Shown in pieces: positions 1-7,390 of a stretch of 23,466 nt of DNA. A program made the position numbers and the translations under genes. Position 1 is the stretch's first letter. Every line of letters starts with the position of its first letter. Location: positions 1 to 23,466 of IMG/VR virus record IMGVR_UViG_3300020428_002533. One strand, given 5' to 3'. The stretch is from a virus. Under the pieces are notes generated by a model, which worked only from the letters and a program-made list of their open reading frames with translations, was not told where the DNA came from and ran no database searches.

Positions 1-105
1 GTCCCACTCCCCGCACCCGCAATTCCAAAGGCCATCGTAGATCTCCACGAACGCCTTAGCTAGCTCGTCGCGCTGCTTGGTGAGGCGCTTAATTTCCTCA
101 CTCAC
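1..105 (-). CDS. Partial hypothetical protein (N-terminus only)
   Basis: The gene starts with GTG at 105-103 and runs off the left edge, so only 35 codons are visible. The start overlaps the stop of the upstream gene as GTGA, the usual coupling signal in this operon, which is why I accept this GTG. The visible protein begins with a charged, helix-prone stretch (SEEIKRLTKQRDELAKAF) and then enters a segment containing CGCGEWD, where two cysteines might belong to a metal site. I do not recognise a family. It is the most distal visible gene of the minus-strand polymerase operon. Confidence 0.5.
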   Translation of the reverse strand, partial: MSEEIKRLTKQRDELAKAFVEIYDGLWNCGCGEWD

Positions 106-284
106 CGCTGGCCTCCCTTCGTTCGTTCCCTTTCCCAGATCTTCCTGGGCCTCTCCTGGTCGTGCTCTATGACCTTGGCCTTCTCGATCTTGGCCTTCTC
201 AATGCCGTAGTAGGCACCGATAGCGGCCCCCGTTAGCACGGTAGCGCATATAACTACCGTCGAAATCATTTCTCTTATCTCCAT
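102..284 (-). CDS. Small single-pass membrane protein, unknown function
   Basis: This 60-residue protein has a hydrophobic segment at about residues 8-27 (from STVVICATVL to GAYYG), followed by a highly charged tail with a short repeat (IEKAKIEKAKV) and a basic end. That layout suggests an N-terminal inner-membrane anchor with a charged domain on one side. It starts 10 bases inside the preceding 52-residue gene and its stop overlaps the next GTG, so it looks translationally coupled. Small phage membrane proteins of this shape include holins, spanin components and superinfection-exclusion proteins. The position in a replication operon does not favour lysis, and I cannot choose between these. 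Confidence 0.55.
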   Translation of the reverse strand: MEIREMISTVVICATVLTGAAIGAYYGIEKAKIEKAKVIEHDQERPRKIWERERTKGGQR

Positions 285-433
285 TCCCCTGCTTCCCCTC
301 TCTCTTCTTGCTCCAGTTGTAAAACAATGATCGTAAGCTGCTCCGCTAGCAGCTCCGTATCGGGTCGTAGGCTGGGCTCCTCCCTTAGAGCCGCGGCCAG
401 TCGCTTCAGAAAACTCTTACTGATCGTTAACAT
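275..433 (-). CDS. Small hypothetical protein (52 aa)
   Basis: The reading frame begins with ATG at 433-431 and ends with TAA at 277-275. The start has a plausible ribosome site (GAGG, five bases upstream) and lies inside the end of the upstream zinc-protein gene. Its stop overlaps the following membrane-protein gene by 10 bases. The product is amphipathic and charged, starting MLTISKSFLKRLAAALREE and ending rich in glutamate, and is probably mostly helical. No family is recognised. The continuous chain of short overlaps on both sides is the main support for it being real. Confidence 0.5.
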   Translation of the reverse strand: MLTISKSFLKRLAAALREEPSLRPDTELLAEQLTIIVLQLEQEERGEAGEWR

Positions 434-771
434 AGCGTCCTCAAAAATTCTTTCCTGCTAAGGCTAAAAACGATATCGGTCTCCCCCCGGGTGACTCGGA
501 TCACCCTGCCTGCCACGTATATCCTCGAATGGTCGAGAGCTCGATACACGATACGCTCATGGTCGCTGCTCTTGTCCAAGAGGATCACGCGGATCCTTCC
601 CTTAGGGGGAGGGTCACACTTCCCACACCTCCCTCTGAGGCGGGGGCCGTTGCACCTCGAACATCTATCCCTCACGCGCATTCGAGCGCAAGAGTCACAG
701 ATACCCCTAAGCCTTCGCTTAAATGACTTCTCCCCCTCCATTGCCGTGCAGTGGTGGCAGCACCTACTCAC
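427..771 (-). CDS. Four-knuckle zinc-binding protein
   Basis: This 114-residue protein carries four CxxC pairs in its first half (Cys5/8, 25/28, 37/40, 49/52), enough for two zinc ribbons. Many arginines and lysines lie between them, suggesting nucleic acid binding. The second half (about residues 58-114) lacks cysteines until the penultimate region and looks like a small beta-rich domain. The start overlaps the stop of the RuvC-like gene as ATGA. Phages often encode small zinc-ribbon proteins near replication genes as regulators or replication accessories. I infer DNA or RNA binding but cannot assign a specific role. Confidence 0.65.
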   Translation of the reverse strand: MSRCCHHCTAMEGEKSFKRRLRGICDSCARMRVRDRCSRCNGPRLRGRCGKCDPPPKGRIRVILLDKSSDHERIVYRALDHSRIYVAGRVIRVTRGETDIVFSLSRKEFLRTLC

Positions 772-1352
772 GAAGCCCCCTTCCTCTTCTTGATCTCATA
801 CAGAGCGACTCCGCAAGCGTCTAGGACCTCGCTCCAGTGTTTTGAGGGCTCCCCTCCCCACCCTAGGATCTCAACGCCCTGGGCGGGCCTCACGTCGCGT
901 AGGGGGGTCTTGGCGTTGCGCGCCGACTGTTCCCATTTCCAGCCCAGCACCCGGCATATTTGACGGTGAGAGGCTCCCTTAGGCGTCTGGCCTTTCCATT
1001 CGGCGGGTCGTAACAGGCTAACCCTTCCAGCGCTCACTAAGGCGCTGGCGGCTCCTGTGACCGCGGCGATCATAATAAGATGGTTGGGGTCCACCTTTGA
1101 GGAGGGTCGCCCCCGGGTGTAGTAGCCGTGGTAGCTCTGGGGGTATTCCGCGGCAACTATGTCACACGGGGGGAAGGAGGGGAGGAGCTCCTTTAGCGCC
1201 TGGATCTGATACTCCACCGCGACGATCCCCTTAACGCCGCTGGGGGAAGGGACGACGCCGCACTTCAATACGACGGGTCGCCCTTCCCCCTTGTCCTCGA
1301 TCAACGCTAACCCCGTTGCGCGGGTATCTGGATCAACACCTATAACGAGCAC
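768..1352 (-). CDS. RuvC-like Holliday junction resolvase
   Basis: The 194-residue product fits the RuvC/RNase H fold of junction-cutting nucleases. It has an N-terminal strand with the first acidic residue (VIGVDPDTRATGLALI, Asp7), a second acidic position on a strand (DIVAAEYPQS, Glu69) and a C-terminal helix with the last catalytic aspartate (SEVLDACGVALYE, Asp178). Family members bind branched DNA as dimers and cut it with magnesium. In phages they resolve recombination intermediates or trim branched concatemers before packaging. It lies directly downstream of the polymerase and a small zinc gene, overlapping the latter by 20 bases, as expected for a replication operon. Confidence 0.85.
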   Translation of the reverse strand: MLVIGVDPDTRATGLALIEDKGEGRPVVLKCGVVPSPSGVKGIVAVEYQIQALKELLPSFPPCDIVAAEYPQSYHGYYTRGRPSSKVDPNHLIMIAAVTGAASALVSAGRVSLLRPAEWKGQTPKGASHRQICRVLGWKWEQSARNAKTPLRDVRPAQGVEILGWGGEPSKHWSEVLDACGVALYEIKKRKGAS

Positions 1353-1518
1353 TGTAAGCCTCCAGCGTTTCTATGTCTCCGTCCCACCAGGCCACAAACA
1401 AATCGTTCTTAACCTTGGGGTTCAAGGTCCGCCAGCAGAATGCGCAGCAGACCTTATTATCGGGTATCTCGGCAAAACAGATTAGGCACTCTGTTGGCGG
1501 CTCGAAGGGGATTTCCAT
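1333..1518 (-). CDS. Small zinc-ribbon protein
   Basis: This 61-residue protein has CLIC (Cys11/14) and CAFC (Cys25/28, with an extra Cys24), a spacing typical of a compact zinc ribbon. The remainder is short and acidic to neutral (WWDGDIETLEAYSARYRC). The start ATG at 1518 lies 37 bases inside the polymerase 3' end and the end overlaps the resolvase start by 20 bases, so it is embedded in an overlapping operon. It may help the polymerase or resolvase bind DNA, but that is only a guess from position. The cysteine pattern makes a chance frame unlikely. Confidence 0.6.
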   Translation of the reverse strand: MEIPFEPPTECLICFAEIPDNKVCCAFCWRTLNPKVKNDLFVAWWDGDIETLEAYSARYRC

Positions 1519-3452
1519 GGTACGAGTTCTCCGTTCTCAAACACCGGCTCGGCGCGCTTATCCCAGCGTTCCATAAGGGCAGCCTCTACCCGGATCGCCG
1601 TGTTATTCAAACTGCTAAGCACTTCCTTCATTGCGTTTTCCATGATCAGGATAACGACCTTCGCATACAAGGATGCTTTGTCTTTGGGCACCTCCAAGAG
1701 CACCTCGTCATGGATCGAGGCAATGAACCTTGAGCCCTCTAGGCTCCCTGTGTCGTAAATATTCTTGCACAGCTCGAACGTCGCGAGCTTCATTCCTTCC
1801 GCGCCTGGAGTCTGGAGGCCCCTTCCGTTCATGTATTGGGTATACGTGCAGCCGACGCGCTTCATGCCGCCAAAGCTGCTCGTGTACTCGAACTCTTCCC
1901 CTTCCCCCGCTAAGTAGTCCTCCATAACTGGGTAGGTTCTAAGCCAAGTGTCCCTCAGCGCTTCTGCCTTGTCCTCGTCGATACGCACCCCGTATCCCGC
2001 GCACGCCTTGACCATGGTCTTAAGCCCCATGCCCCCGGGGAATCCCAGCCCTACGGGCTTCGCTAGGGTCCTCCAATGCTTAAAGTAGACGGGGTCCGTG
2101 GCGCGCTTGCGCCGAAACTCTTCGTAGGTCTCGCCCGCTAACACTGCCCCCAGGTAAGTATGGGGGTCGATCCCTTGGTTAAGCTGCTCGCGGAGCTTGC
2201 TATACCTGTGCTCCTTGTAAGCCACGTCCGCCAGGCAGCACAACTCCAGCGCCGAATAGTCCGCGCTCAAAAAGTAGTAACCCGGGCGAGGGACGTAGCA
2301 TCCCCGCACGCGGGGGTCTACTTGCTGAATGTTTACCGAGGGGTAAAGGGGGTTCTTCTTCTTGCTGCTGTTACCCCAGCTACTGATCCTACCCGTCCGC
2401 TTCAGAGGGTCATACTGAGGAAAGATCGTGTCCGCGATCCACTCTGACCCCCGGGGCCAAGCCATAGCCGGGAAGTAGGTGGTAACCAACTTCGCGATAC
2501 TTTGCCGCTTGACGTATTGCTTAATGGTCTCGTCGTAGACGCTGAGATCCTCCATGAAGGTCTTCGCCGTAGACACCCTGCCGGTCTCTGTGATCTGGAG
2601 CTTGATCTTCTCCCGCTCGCAGACCTTTATGATATGGGGCATAAGCCCGTGCTTCTGGTTGACCCTTTCTGGCTTGGGCTTGGTGAACTTGTTGGGGTTC
2701 TTCTTGTAGGGCTTGCCGGGGCACGCTGGGGTAATGATCCCCTTCTCCACCAGGAGGGGGAAGTTGCTCAGCTTCATTTCTTGAGTCGCCTTGGCCTTGA
2801 GCTCCCTCACGCGGAGCTTGTCTACCATGAGCCCCGTCGTGGTGCTGAAGTAGAGACAGAAGGCATTATTGACGTGAAGGCTTTCAGGCTTAAAGAGCTT
2901 CAGCGGCCCGCCGGTCTCTTCTTGCTGGTCGTAGATATCGAGGGTGGTCCTGCTGTCCATCAGCGCGTAGTCCTTAAATTCGCGGGGGTAGTCCCGGAAA
3001 GAGACCCCGTCCATCTCGTCGTAGCGCACGCGGACGGTGCTCTTGTCCAGCTCGCGGATTTTGCGGAAGGCCGCTATCCCCGCTAGGCTATAGCTGAGGG
3101 GTTGAGCGGCTAAGAAGTCCAGGGAGCCGTGGACCCCCAGGTTTATGAGCTTCTCCCGAATAGCTGTATCATGGACCCTGCCCTGGCTGTAGGCTTCCCA
3201 GACCCTACGGCTAAGCCCGGGGAAGGTGTTGAGCAAACAATGGAAGTCGAAGGCGACGTTATGACCGACGAAATGTACCTTGTCGTCGAGCATGGCCTTA
3301 AACTGATCGAAGAGGTCTCGCCCCTTGTTGTTGTTCCCTACTCCCCACCCGTTAAGGCCGCTTGCAAACGTGCTGCAAACAACTTTAGGGGCAAGGTCGC
3401 CGGGTTTAATGGGGTAAGTTTCAACGTCAAACGCAATAACAACGGGTCTCAT
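1482..3452 (-). CDS. polA: Family A DNA polymerase with proofreading domain
   Basis: This 656-residue replicative polymerase has an intact 3'-5' exonuclease domain: Exo I FDVET (Asp9, Glu11), Exo II NVAFD (Asp69) and Exo III YALMD (Tyr162, Asp166). The polymerase domain follows, with TGR at 353-355, motif A DYSALEL (Asp398, Glu403), motif B RTLAKPVGLGFPGG (Arg461, Lys465) and motif C HDE (581-583). The 5'-3' nuclease of bacterial Pol I is absent, as in T7-type enzymes. Motif B is unusual: Leu469 occupies the place of E. coli Phe762, and Gly473 that of Tyr766. The ATG at 3452 follows AAGGAGTGT and is the first gene of the leftward operon. A 7-bp stem could enclose this ribosome site. Confidence 0.95.
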   Translation of the reverse strand: MRPVVIAFDVETYPIKPGDLAPKVVCSTFASGLNGWGVGNNNKGRDLFDQFKAMLDDKVHFVGHNVAFDFHCLLNTFPGLSRRVWEAYSQGRVHDTAIREKLINLGVHGSLDFLAAQPLSYSLAGIAAFRKIRELDKSTVRVRYDEMDGVSFRDYPREFKDYALMDSRTTLDIYDQQEETGGPLKLFKPESLHVNNAFCLYFSTTTGLMVDKLRVRELKAKATQEMKLSNFPLLVEKGIITPACPGKPYKKNPNKFTKPKPERVNQKHGLMPHIIKVCEREKIKLQITETGRVSTAKTFMEDLSVYDETIKQYVKRQSIAKLVTTYFPAMAWPRGSEWIADTIFPQYDPLKRTGRISSWGNSSKKKNPLYPSVNIQQVDPRVRGCYVPRPGYYFLSADYSALELCCLADVAYKEHRYSKLREQLNQGIDPHTYLGAVLAGETYEEFRRKRATDPVYFKHWRTLAKPVGLGFPGGMGLKTMVKACAGYGVRIDEDKAEALRDTWLRTYPVMEDYLAGEGEEFEYTSSFGGMKRVGCTYTQYMNGRGLQTPGAEGMKLATFELCKNIYDTGSLEGSRFIASIHDEVLLEVPKDKASLYAKVVILIMENAMKEVLSSLNNTAIRVEAALMERWDKRAEPVFENGELVPWKSPSSRQQSA

Positions 3453-3525
3453 ATCACACTCCTTGTAGTTAGAGACCCCATAATGCTACCATAGGGAGGC
3501 TGTCATGGCAAAGGAGTGTAAAACT
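3444..3525. promoter_or_regulatory. Divergent control region for polymerase and primase-helicase
   Basis: On the minus strand TTGCCA (3511-3506), a 17-base spacer and TAGCAT (3488-3483) form a credible sigma-70-type promoter for the polymerase. The plus strand offers only weaker candidates, such as TTGTAG to TACCAT with 18 bases. Both genes carry the same ribosome-site string, so AAGGAGTGT appears as an inverted pair (3456-3464 minus, 3511-3519 plus). GGGTCTC (3444-3450) and GAGACCC (3472-3478) can pair around the polymerase ribosome site, placing the start codon at the stem edge. The control function is inferred. Confidence 0.55.
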
Positions 3526-5934
3526 ATGAGAGTTCAGTGTTTCAAGGGGGTCCGTGTCAGGGCTGCCGCAACGTGGGAAGACTGGCCTAAGCGCCAGAAG
3601 TCAACAATTATGAGCCTGGGGGACGTTTGGACTAAGCGCCACGACGTTGACCTTATGATCGCCCGTTACGTGGTGCGTAGCGAGGGGGAAGTGATCCCCG
3701 CGCCGCGGCTGAAGAAGAGGAGTGAGGTATTCAACTCCTTAGCGGCGCAAGGGTATTCTATCGAGTGTCCTATTCTTATCGGGGATATCGACGAGCCGGG
3801 GCTGGCTAAAGACGCCACCATGAGCCGGGAGTTCCAGGCAAACACCGCGGCGCTGATACGTCGCCACGCTAAGGAGCTGGGGATCTATTCTGCCTGCGCG
3901 ACTCGTGGGGGGTTTCATGTTCTCTGGGTGTTCAGCGACCCGGTTAGCCCCGCTGAGAGCGAGGAGATTTACAAGGAGCTGAGCAGGAAGGCTAAGGCGC
4001 TGGGGATCGAGTTCGACCCCGCGTGTAAGGACTGGACCCGTTTAGTCCGTGCTCCCGACGTGAAGAGAGGGGAATACCAGACGGGGGAGATGGCTCATTA
4101 CTGCAAGGTCACCTTCAGGCACATGCTGACCCCTCCCCAGGTCGATATAGCGCCTGAGCTTGTTACTCAAGTAAGCCACGACGCCCCTGCGCCTGAGGAG
4201 GTTGATCCTCAGTGGCGTGAGGTGCTGGTGAGCCTCTTGAGGAGGGATCCTCATTCGGGCTTGGGATACGCTAGAGAGGCTCTCCTCTTCGGCACCGAAA
4301 CTTTCGGCGACCGGGGAGGCTCCCGGCATAACAATATGAGGAATATCCTCGGGTGGTTGGTGAACTTCGCCAGCACCAGGGGCCTTGAGTATTCACCCGA
4401 ACTCTTCTTTAACCTCCTAGCGGAGAAGGCGGATCAATGCCGCGTAGAGGGAGAGGAGCGGGACATGGTTAATGAGCTGTGGCGGCTCTGCGAATGGGTC
4501 TGCCACGCGCAAGAGAGATCGGACGCGGAACTAATGCAAGACGCCCCTGAAGAAGAACAGCCCGAAGGCGAACCGCTCCCTCTGGAGAGGGCCGCGCTGG
4601 TCTATTCGGGGGCCTTCTACCTCTTGAGGCAAGACGGTAACTACACTCAGAAGCCCGTCGCTAAAGAGTCCCTCTTCGGCGAGCTGAGGGCTCTAGGAAT
4701 GGAGAACGCCGCGCCTACTACCTACACCGATACCCGGGGCAACTTGAAGTCTCACGGGAAGGTGGAATGGCTCAACAGGTATTGCCTCACGCTCCACCAG
4801 TTTCGCTACGGAACTCACGAGGGGCATTCGCTCTATTCGGAGGCTGACGGTATCCGCTCTATGAGTGTCCCTCTTTACGCGAGGACTAAGCTAACGCCTC
4901 TGGAGCCCAACGCGGCTATTAGCGGCTGGCTGGATCTGATCGAGAAGGAGGTCACCAACGGGGGGCTTTTCAAATTACATTTAGCCCACCTCCCTAGCTA
5001 CTGGCACGCGCCCTGCGCGGCTATGGGGCTCAAGTGGCCTACGGGGGCGGGCAAGAGCCTCCTCCTCGACGCCATACGCCAGCTCGTTCACGAGGGGGTT
5101 ATCGGTGGCGCGAGCTGCTACGGGGGGTTTCAGGATCACTTGCTGAAGACGCCCTACTTGCTGGTAGACGAAGGATTCAGCCGGGTCTACTCCAGCGATA
5201 ACATTTCAGACCGCTTCAAGGAGTATGCGACCGGGGGGTCTCTGACCGTGAACCCCAAGGGGAAACCGGAGGTCTCTATCCGCGGGGTCTACCCTCGACA
5301 GGTGTTCGCCTGTGAGAGCGTTGACCTGTTTACTTCGCTCTTTGCCTCTGGTAACAAGTCCGAAGAGAGCCTCGAAGCCATGGGGCACAGAATCCGCATG
5401 TATGAGACGCCCTCGAAGAAGGTTGGGGAATACCTTCGCTCGATAGGGGGCGAGGAGACCACGCGGCGCTGGACCGACCCTCGAAACCCCCTCTTGACCC
5501 GGGCAATTTTGTGGTTGGCAGAGAAGGCTCGGGAGGGGGGAACGCTTCACCCTACCGACTGCCGTTTCGGAGTCCCCGCCGCTGAGTTCAGTGGTATCGA
5601 GGGCGCTCTGGTGACTCAGAGCAGCTCGCGGATCATGGACCACGCCCTAGCGCTCATGGTTCATTACGACAGAGAAGATTATTGGTGGGAGGAGAAGGAA
5701 TCTTACTTCTTCGAGACCGAGGAGGTCTTCGAGTTCATTAAGAAGTCGAGCTTTCTTCGCCTTTACCAGCAGTGCCGCTCGTGGACTACTAAGGAGGTCA
5801 AGCGGGAGCTCGTAAGGAAAGGCCCCAACATACGAAGGAGCAAGGGGAGGCGGCGTAGCAGCGGATACCTCGTGGCTCCAGCCAATATCGAATACAGGGT
5901 CAAGCCCGGGGGAGTTCGAGTAGATGAGGATTAG
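3526..5934 (+). CDS. AEP-type primase fused to SF3-like helicase
   Basis: The first half resembles archaeo-eukaryotic primases: PILIGDIDE supplies the DxD (Asp87, Asp89), GGFHVLW the SxH-type motif (His131) and DWTRLVRAPD the Arg-containing third motif (about 169-177). A PriCT-like linker follows (GGSRHNNMRNILGWLVN, about 264-280). The helicase half has WPTGAGKS as Walker A (Lys510, Ser511), LLVDE as Walker B (Asp548, Glu549) and HRIRM as a likely arginine finger (about 621-625). Such fusions prime DNA and unwind the fork. The Walker A has Trp where Gly is usual. An upstream ATG at 3505 with AGGGAGG is also possible; I chose 3526 because it carries the recurring GGAGTGT start module. Residue numbers use that start (802 residues). 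Confidence 0.85.
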   Translation: MRVQCFKGVRVRAAATWEDWPKRQKSTIMSLGDVWTKRHDVDLMIARYVVRSEGEVIPAPRLKKRSEVFNSLAAQGYSIECPILIGDIDEPGLAKDATMSREFQANTAALIRRHAKELGIYSACATRGGFHVLWVFSDPVSPAESEEIYKELSRKAKALGIEFDPACKDWTRLVRAPDVKRGEYQTGEMAHYCKVTFRHMLTPPQVDIAPELVTQVSHDAPAPEEVDPQWREVLVSLLRRDPHSGLGYAREALLFGTETFGDRGGSRHNNMRNILGWLVNFASTRGLEYSPELFFNLLAEKADQCRVEGEERDMVNELWRLCEWVCHAQERSDAELMQDAPEEEQPEGEPLPLERAALVYSGAFYLLRQDGNYTQKPVAKESLFGELRALGMENAAPTTYTDTRGNLKSHGKVEWLNRYCLTLHQFRYGTHEGHSLYSEADGIRSMSVPLYARTKLTPLEPNAAISGWLDLIEKEVTNGGLFKLHLAHLPSYWHAPCAAMGLKWPTGAGKSLLLDAIRQLVHEGVIGGASCYGGFQDHLLKTPYLLVDEGFSRVYSSDNISDRFKEYATGGSLTVNPKGKPEVSIRGVYPRQVFACESVDLFTSLFASGNKSEESLEAMGHRIRMYETPSKKVGEYLRSIGGEETTRRWTDPRNPLLTRAILWLAEKAREGGTLHPTDCRFGVPAAEFSGIEGALVTQSSSRIMDHALALMVHYDREDYWWEEKESYFFETEEVFEFIKKSSFLRLYQQCRSWTTKEVKRELVRKGPNIRRSKGRRRSSGYLVAPANIEYRVKPGGVRVDED

Positions 5935-7003
5935 CGCAAGCCAGATAAAGGAGTGGTCGCTGTGCCAAAAGAAATGGTATTTCAACAAGGTCTTGAAGCT
6001 CGATGGCGGGGGGAGTGGCTACGGCGCGACCTTTGGCTCCGTTGTGCATGGAGTGTTAGAAAACTTGCACCAGGGGAAGGATCTTTACCCTCTAGGCTGG
6101 GATCGAAACCTTCAAAGCGGTCACGGGGAACTCGCTCAAGCGCTCGTCGCTAAGTATCAGGAGGAGGTCAAAGAGATAGACCCCCAAGGGATCGAGAGCT
6201 ACTTCAAGCTCCCGGTTATCGAGGGGGTTGAGCTGATCGGCTACGTGGACCTTTGGAATAAAGATTCAGTCGTGGATCACAAGACGACGGGGAACCTTAA
6301 GTATGCGCTCGACGCTAAAGAGCTGGCGAGCGACACGCAAATGCTTATCTACGCGTATGCCCTTAAGGCCCTAGCGGGGGACATTCCCCCTCTGGTATCT
6401 TTGAAACACAACGTGTTTCTGAGGAAGTCTCCAGCTAAGGTTAAGACGACTCAGGCATACGCAACCAGGGAGGCTATCGAAGAACAATGGGAAACGACCA
6501 AGAAGATCGCGGAGGAAATGAAGGCGGCTTCGGAAGCGGAGGAAGCCCCGAAAGTAAGCATGGGCGGCCAGTGCCAAGCATACGGGGGCTGTCCCTACGC
6601 TGGGGTCTGCGCTGGGGCTTTGAGTTTGAGCCGCTTCCCCCGGCGCAAGATATCTAAACCAACCAAGGAGGTAATAGTGCCTCCTGTTTCAAAGGAGTGT
6701 TTGAGTATGAGTGGATTGACGTTGTATATCGGCTGCACCCCTATCAAGGGGGACGTGGAGACCATGACCTTGGACGAGGTTATGACCGTGATCCTCGCGG
6801 GGACAGGGGATAACCTTATGAAGTATCAATCTGCCGATACTTGGCATCGCCGAGACGCCCTGGTCGTGCAAGCTCAGCAGTGGGCCGCTCAAATGAGCTG
6901 CGCTGTGGTGGTCCCCGCGCGAGAAACCCTCGACGGTGACGAGAAGTCCCTTCTTCGGGGGCTCTATTCCGCCGCGAAGTTCACTATCGAGCCGCTAGGG
7001 TAA
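5924..7003 (+). CDS. Cas4/RecB-like PD-(D/E)XK nuclease with probable Fe-S cluster
   Basis: The first 240 residues fit the RecB/Cas4-type nuclease superfamily: FGSVVHGVLE (His42), GYVDLW (Asp109), VVDHKTTG (Asp118, Lys120) and DTQMLIYAYAL (Gln139, Tyr143) follow the family order. Four cysteines, one near the N-terminus (Cys14) and three clustered as QCQAYGGCPYAGVC (217, 223, 229), match the 4Fe-4S arrangement of Cas4 and AddB. No cas genes are near, so a role in phage end-processing or recombination is likelier. The start overlaps the primase-helicase stop by 11 bases. The last 98 residues look like a separate unit with its own ribosome site (see the nested gene at 6707). Confidence 0.85.
   Translation: MRISASQIKEWSLCQKKWYFNKVLKLDGGGSGYGATFGSVVHGVLENLHQGKDLYPLGWDRNLQSGHGELAQALVAKYQEEVKEIDPQGIESYFKLPVIEGVELIGYVDLWNKDSVVDHKTTGNLKYALDAKELASDTQMLIYAYALKALAGDIPPLVSLKHNVFLRKSPAKVKTTQAYATREAIEEQWETTKKIAEEMKAASEAEEAPKVSMGGQCQAYGGCPYAGVCAGALSLSRFPRRKISKPTKEVIVPPVSKECLSMSGLTLYIGCTPIKGDVETMTLDEVMTVILAGTGDNLMKYQSADTWHRRDALVVQAQQWAAQMSCAVVVPARETLDGDEKSLLRGLYSAAKFTIEPLG
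6666..6709 (+). promoter_or_regulatory. Internal translation start signals within nuclease gene
   Basis: Two ribosome-site and start-codon pairs lie in tandem inside the nuclease reading frame: AAGGAGG followed after five bases by GTG at 6677, and AAAGGAGTGT followed after six bases by ATG at 6707. The first is inside a perfect inverted repeat, AGGAGG (6666-6671) and CCTCCT (6680-6685), with an 8-base loop. The second matches the module found at five other gene starts in this window. Both starts are in frame with the nuclease. Confidence 0.6.
6707..7003 (+). CDS. Nested in-frame gene: separate C-terminal protein of nuclease ORF (candidate)
   Basis: ATG at 6707 follows AAAGGAGTGT by six bases and opens a 98-residue product (MSGLTLYIGCTPIKGDVET...) in the same frame as the nuclease. 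Its first bases, ATGAGTGGAT, are the same as at the independent gene at 7448, and the upstream signal is also shared, so this looks like a true gene start. The linker before it (about residues 238-261 of the long product) has no obvious fold. The protein has a short beta-like start and a helical C-terminal half (RRDALVVQAQQWAAQ); no family is recognised. It could be made alone, as the tail of the nuclease, or both. Confidence 0.5.
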   Translation: MSGLTLYIGCTPIKGDVETMTLDEVMTVILAGTGDNLMKYQSADTWHRRDALVVQAQQWAAQMSCAVVVPARETLDGDEKSLLRGLYSAAKFTIEPLG

Positions 7004-7006
7004 ATC

Positions 7007-7390
7007 ATGCCACGGGTGAGCCTGCTCCGAGTAGACATAAACGGGCGCTATACCGAAGTTCCCGGGACTCAGCGGGAGCGTGACGTGCTCCTGGCTCTGG
7101 AGCGTGGCGCGTCCGTGGTCCGTCGTGGGGGACCTGGCCCGGCCCGAAAGGGATCGGGGAGGCCCCCTGCGCGGGTGTGTGTATCCGAGGGGGGAGTATC
7201 TTGGCGCTGTGCGGGGTATACCGTAGATATGCTAGTGAGCAAGGGGCTCGTGCAAGCTGAGACACGCTGGAGCAGGCGCGTAAAGGACTGGGATATCGTC
7301 TACAGCCTAGCGCCACACGTTACTCGCGTATATGCCACCAGCTACGCGCACCGACATTCTGTTATTGCGCGAAAATCTCTAGTCCGTTAG
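7007..7390 (+). CDS. Hypothetical protein, possible winged-helix
   Basis: The ATG at 7007 lies three bases after the nuclease stop and has a weak ribosome site (AGGG). The 127-residue product is arginine-rich, with a glycine/proline/arginine linker at about residues 41-55. A segment around residues 64-104 (SWRCAGYTVDMLVSKGLVQ... then WDIVYSLAP) has the helix-helix-wing feel of a small winged-helix DNA-binding domain. This is pattern-based and uncertain. The gene ends exactly where a promoter-like -10 sequence for the next gene begins. Without it there would be a 440-base gap inside a tightly packed operon. Confidence 0.5.
   Translation: MPRVSLLRVDINGRYTEVPGTQRERDVLLALERGASVVRRGGPGPARKGSGRPPARVCVSEGGVSWRCAGYTVDMLVSKGLVQAETRWSRRVKDWDIVYSLAPHVTRVYATSYAHRHSVIARKSLVR

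Noticed and set aside
102-284. Holin or spanin call for the small membrane protein
   Set aside because: It has one membrane segment but no endolysin or partner nearby and sits in a replication operon, so the label would be a guess.
2502-3086. 194-residue plus-strand frame opposite the polymerase
   Set aside because: It is antisense to conserved polymerase sequence and has no domain or start signal of its own.
6049-6055. Another GGAGTGT in the nuclease coding region
   Set aside because: No start codon follows at the right distance, and it encodes conserved nuclease residues (HGVLE), so it is a chance match.
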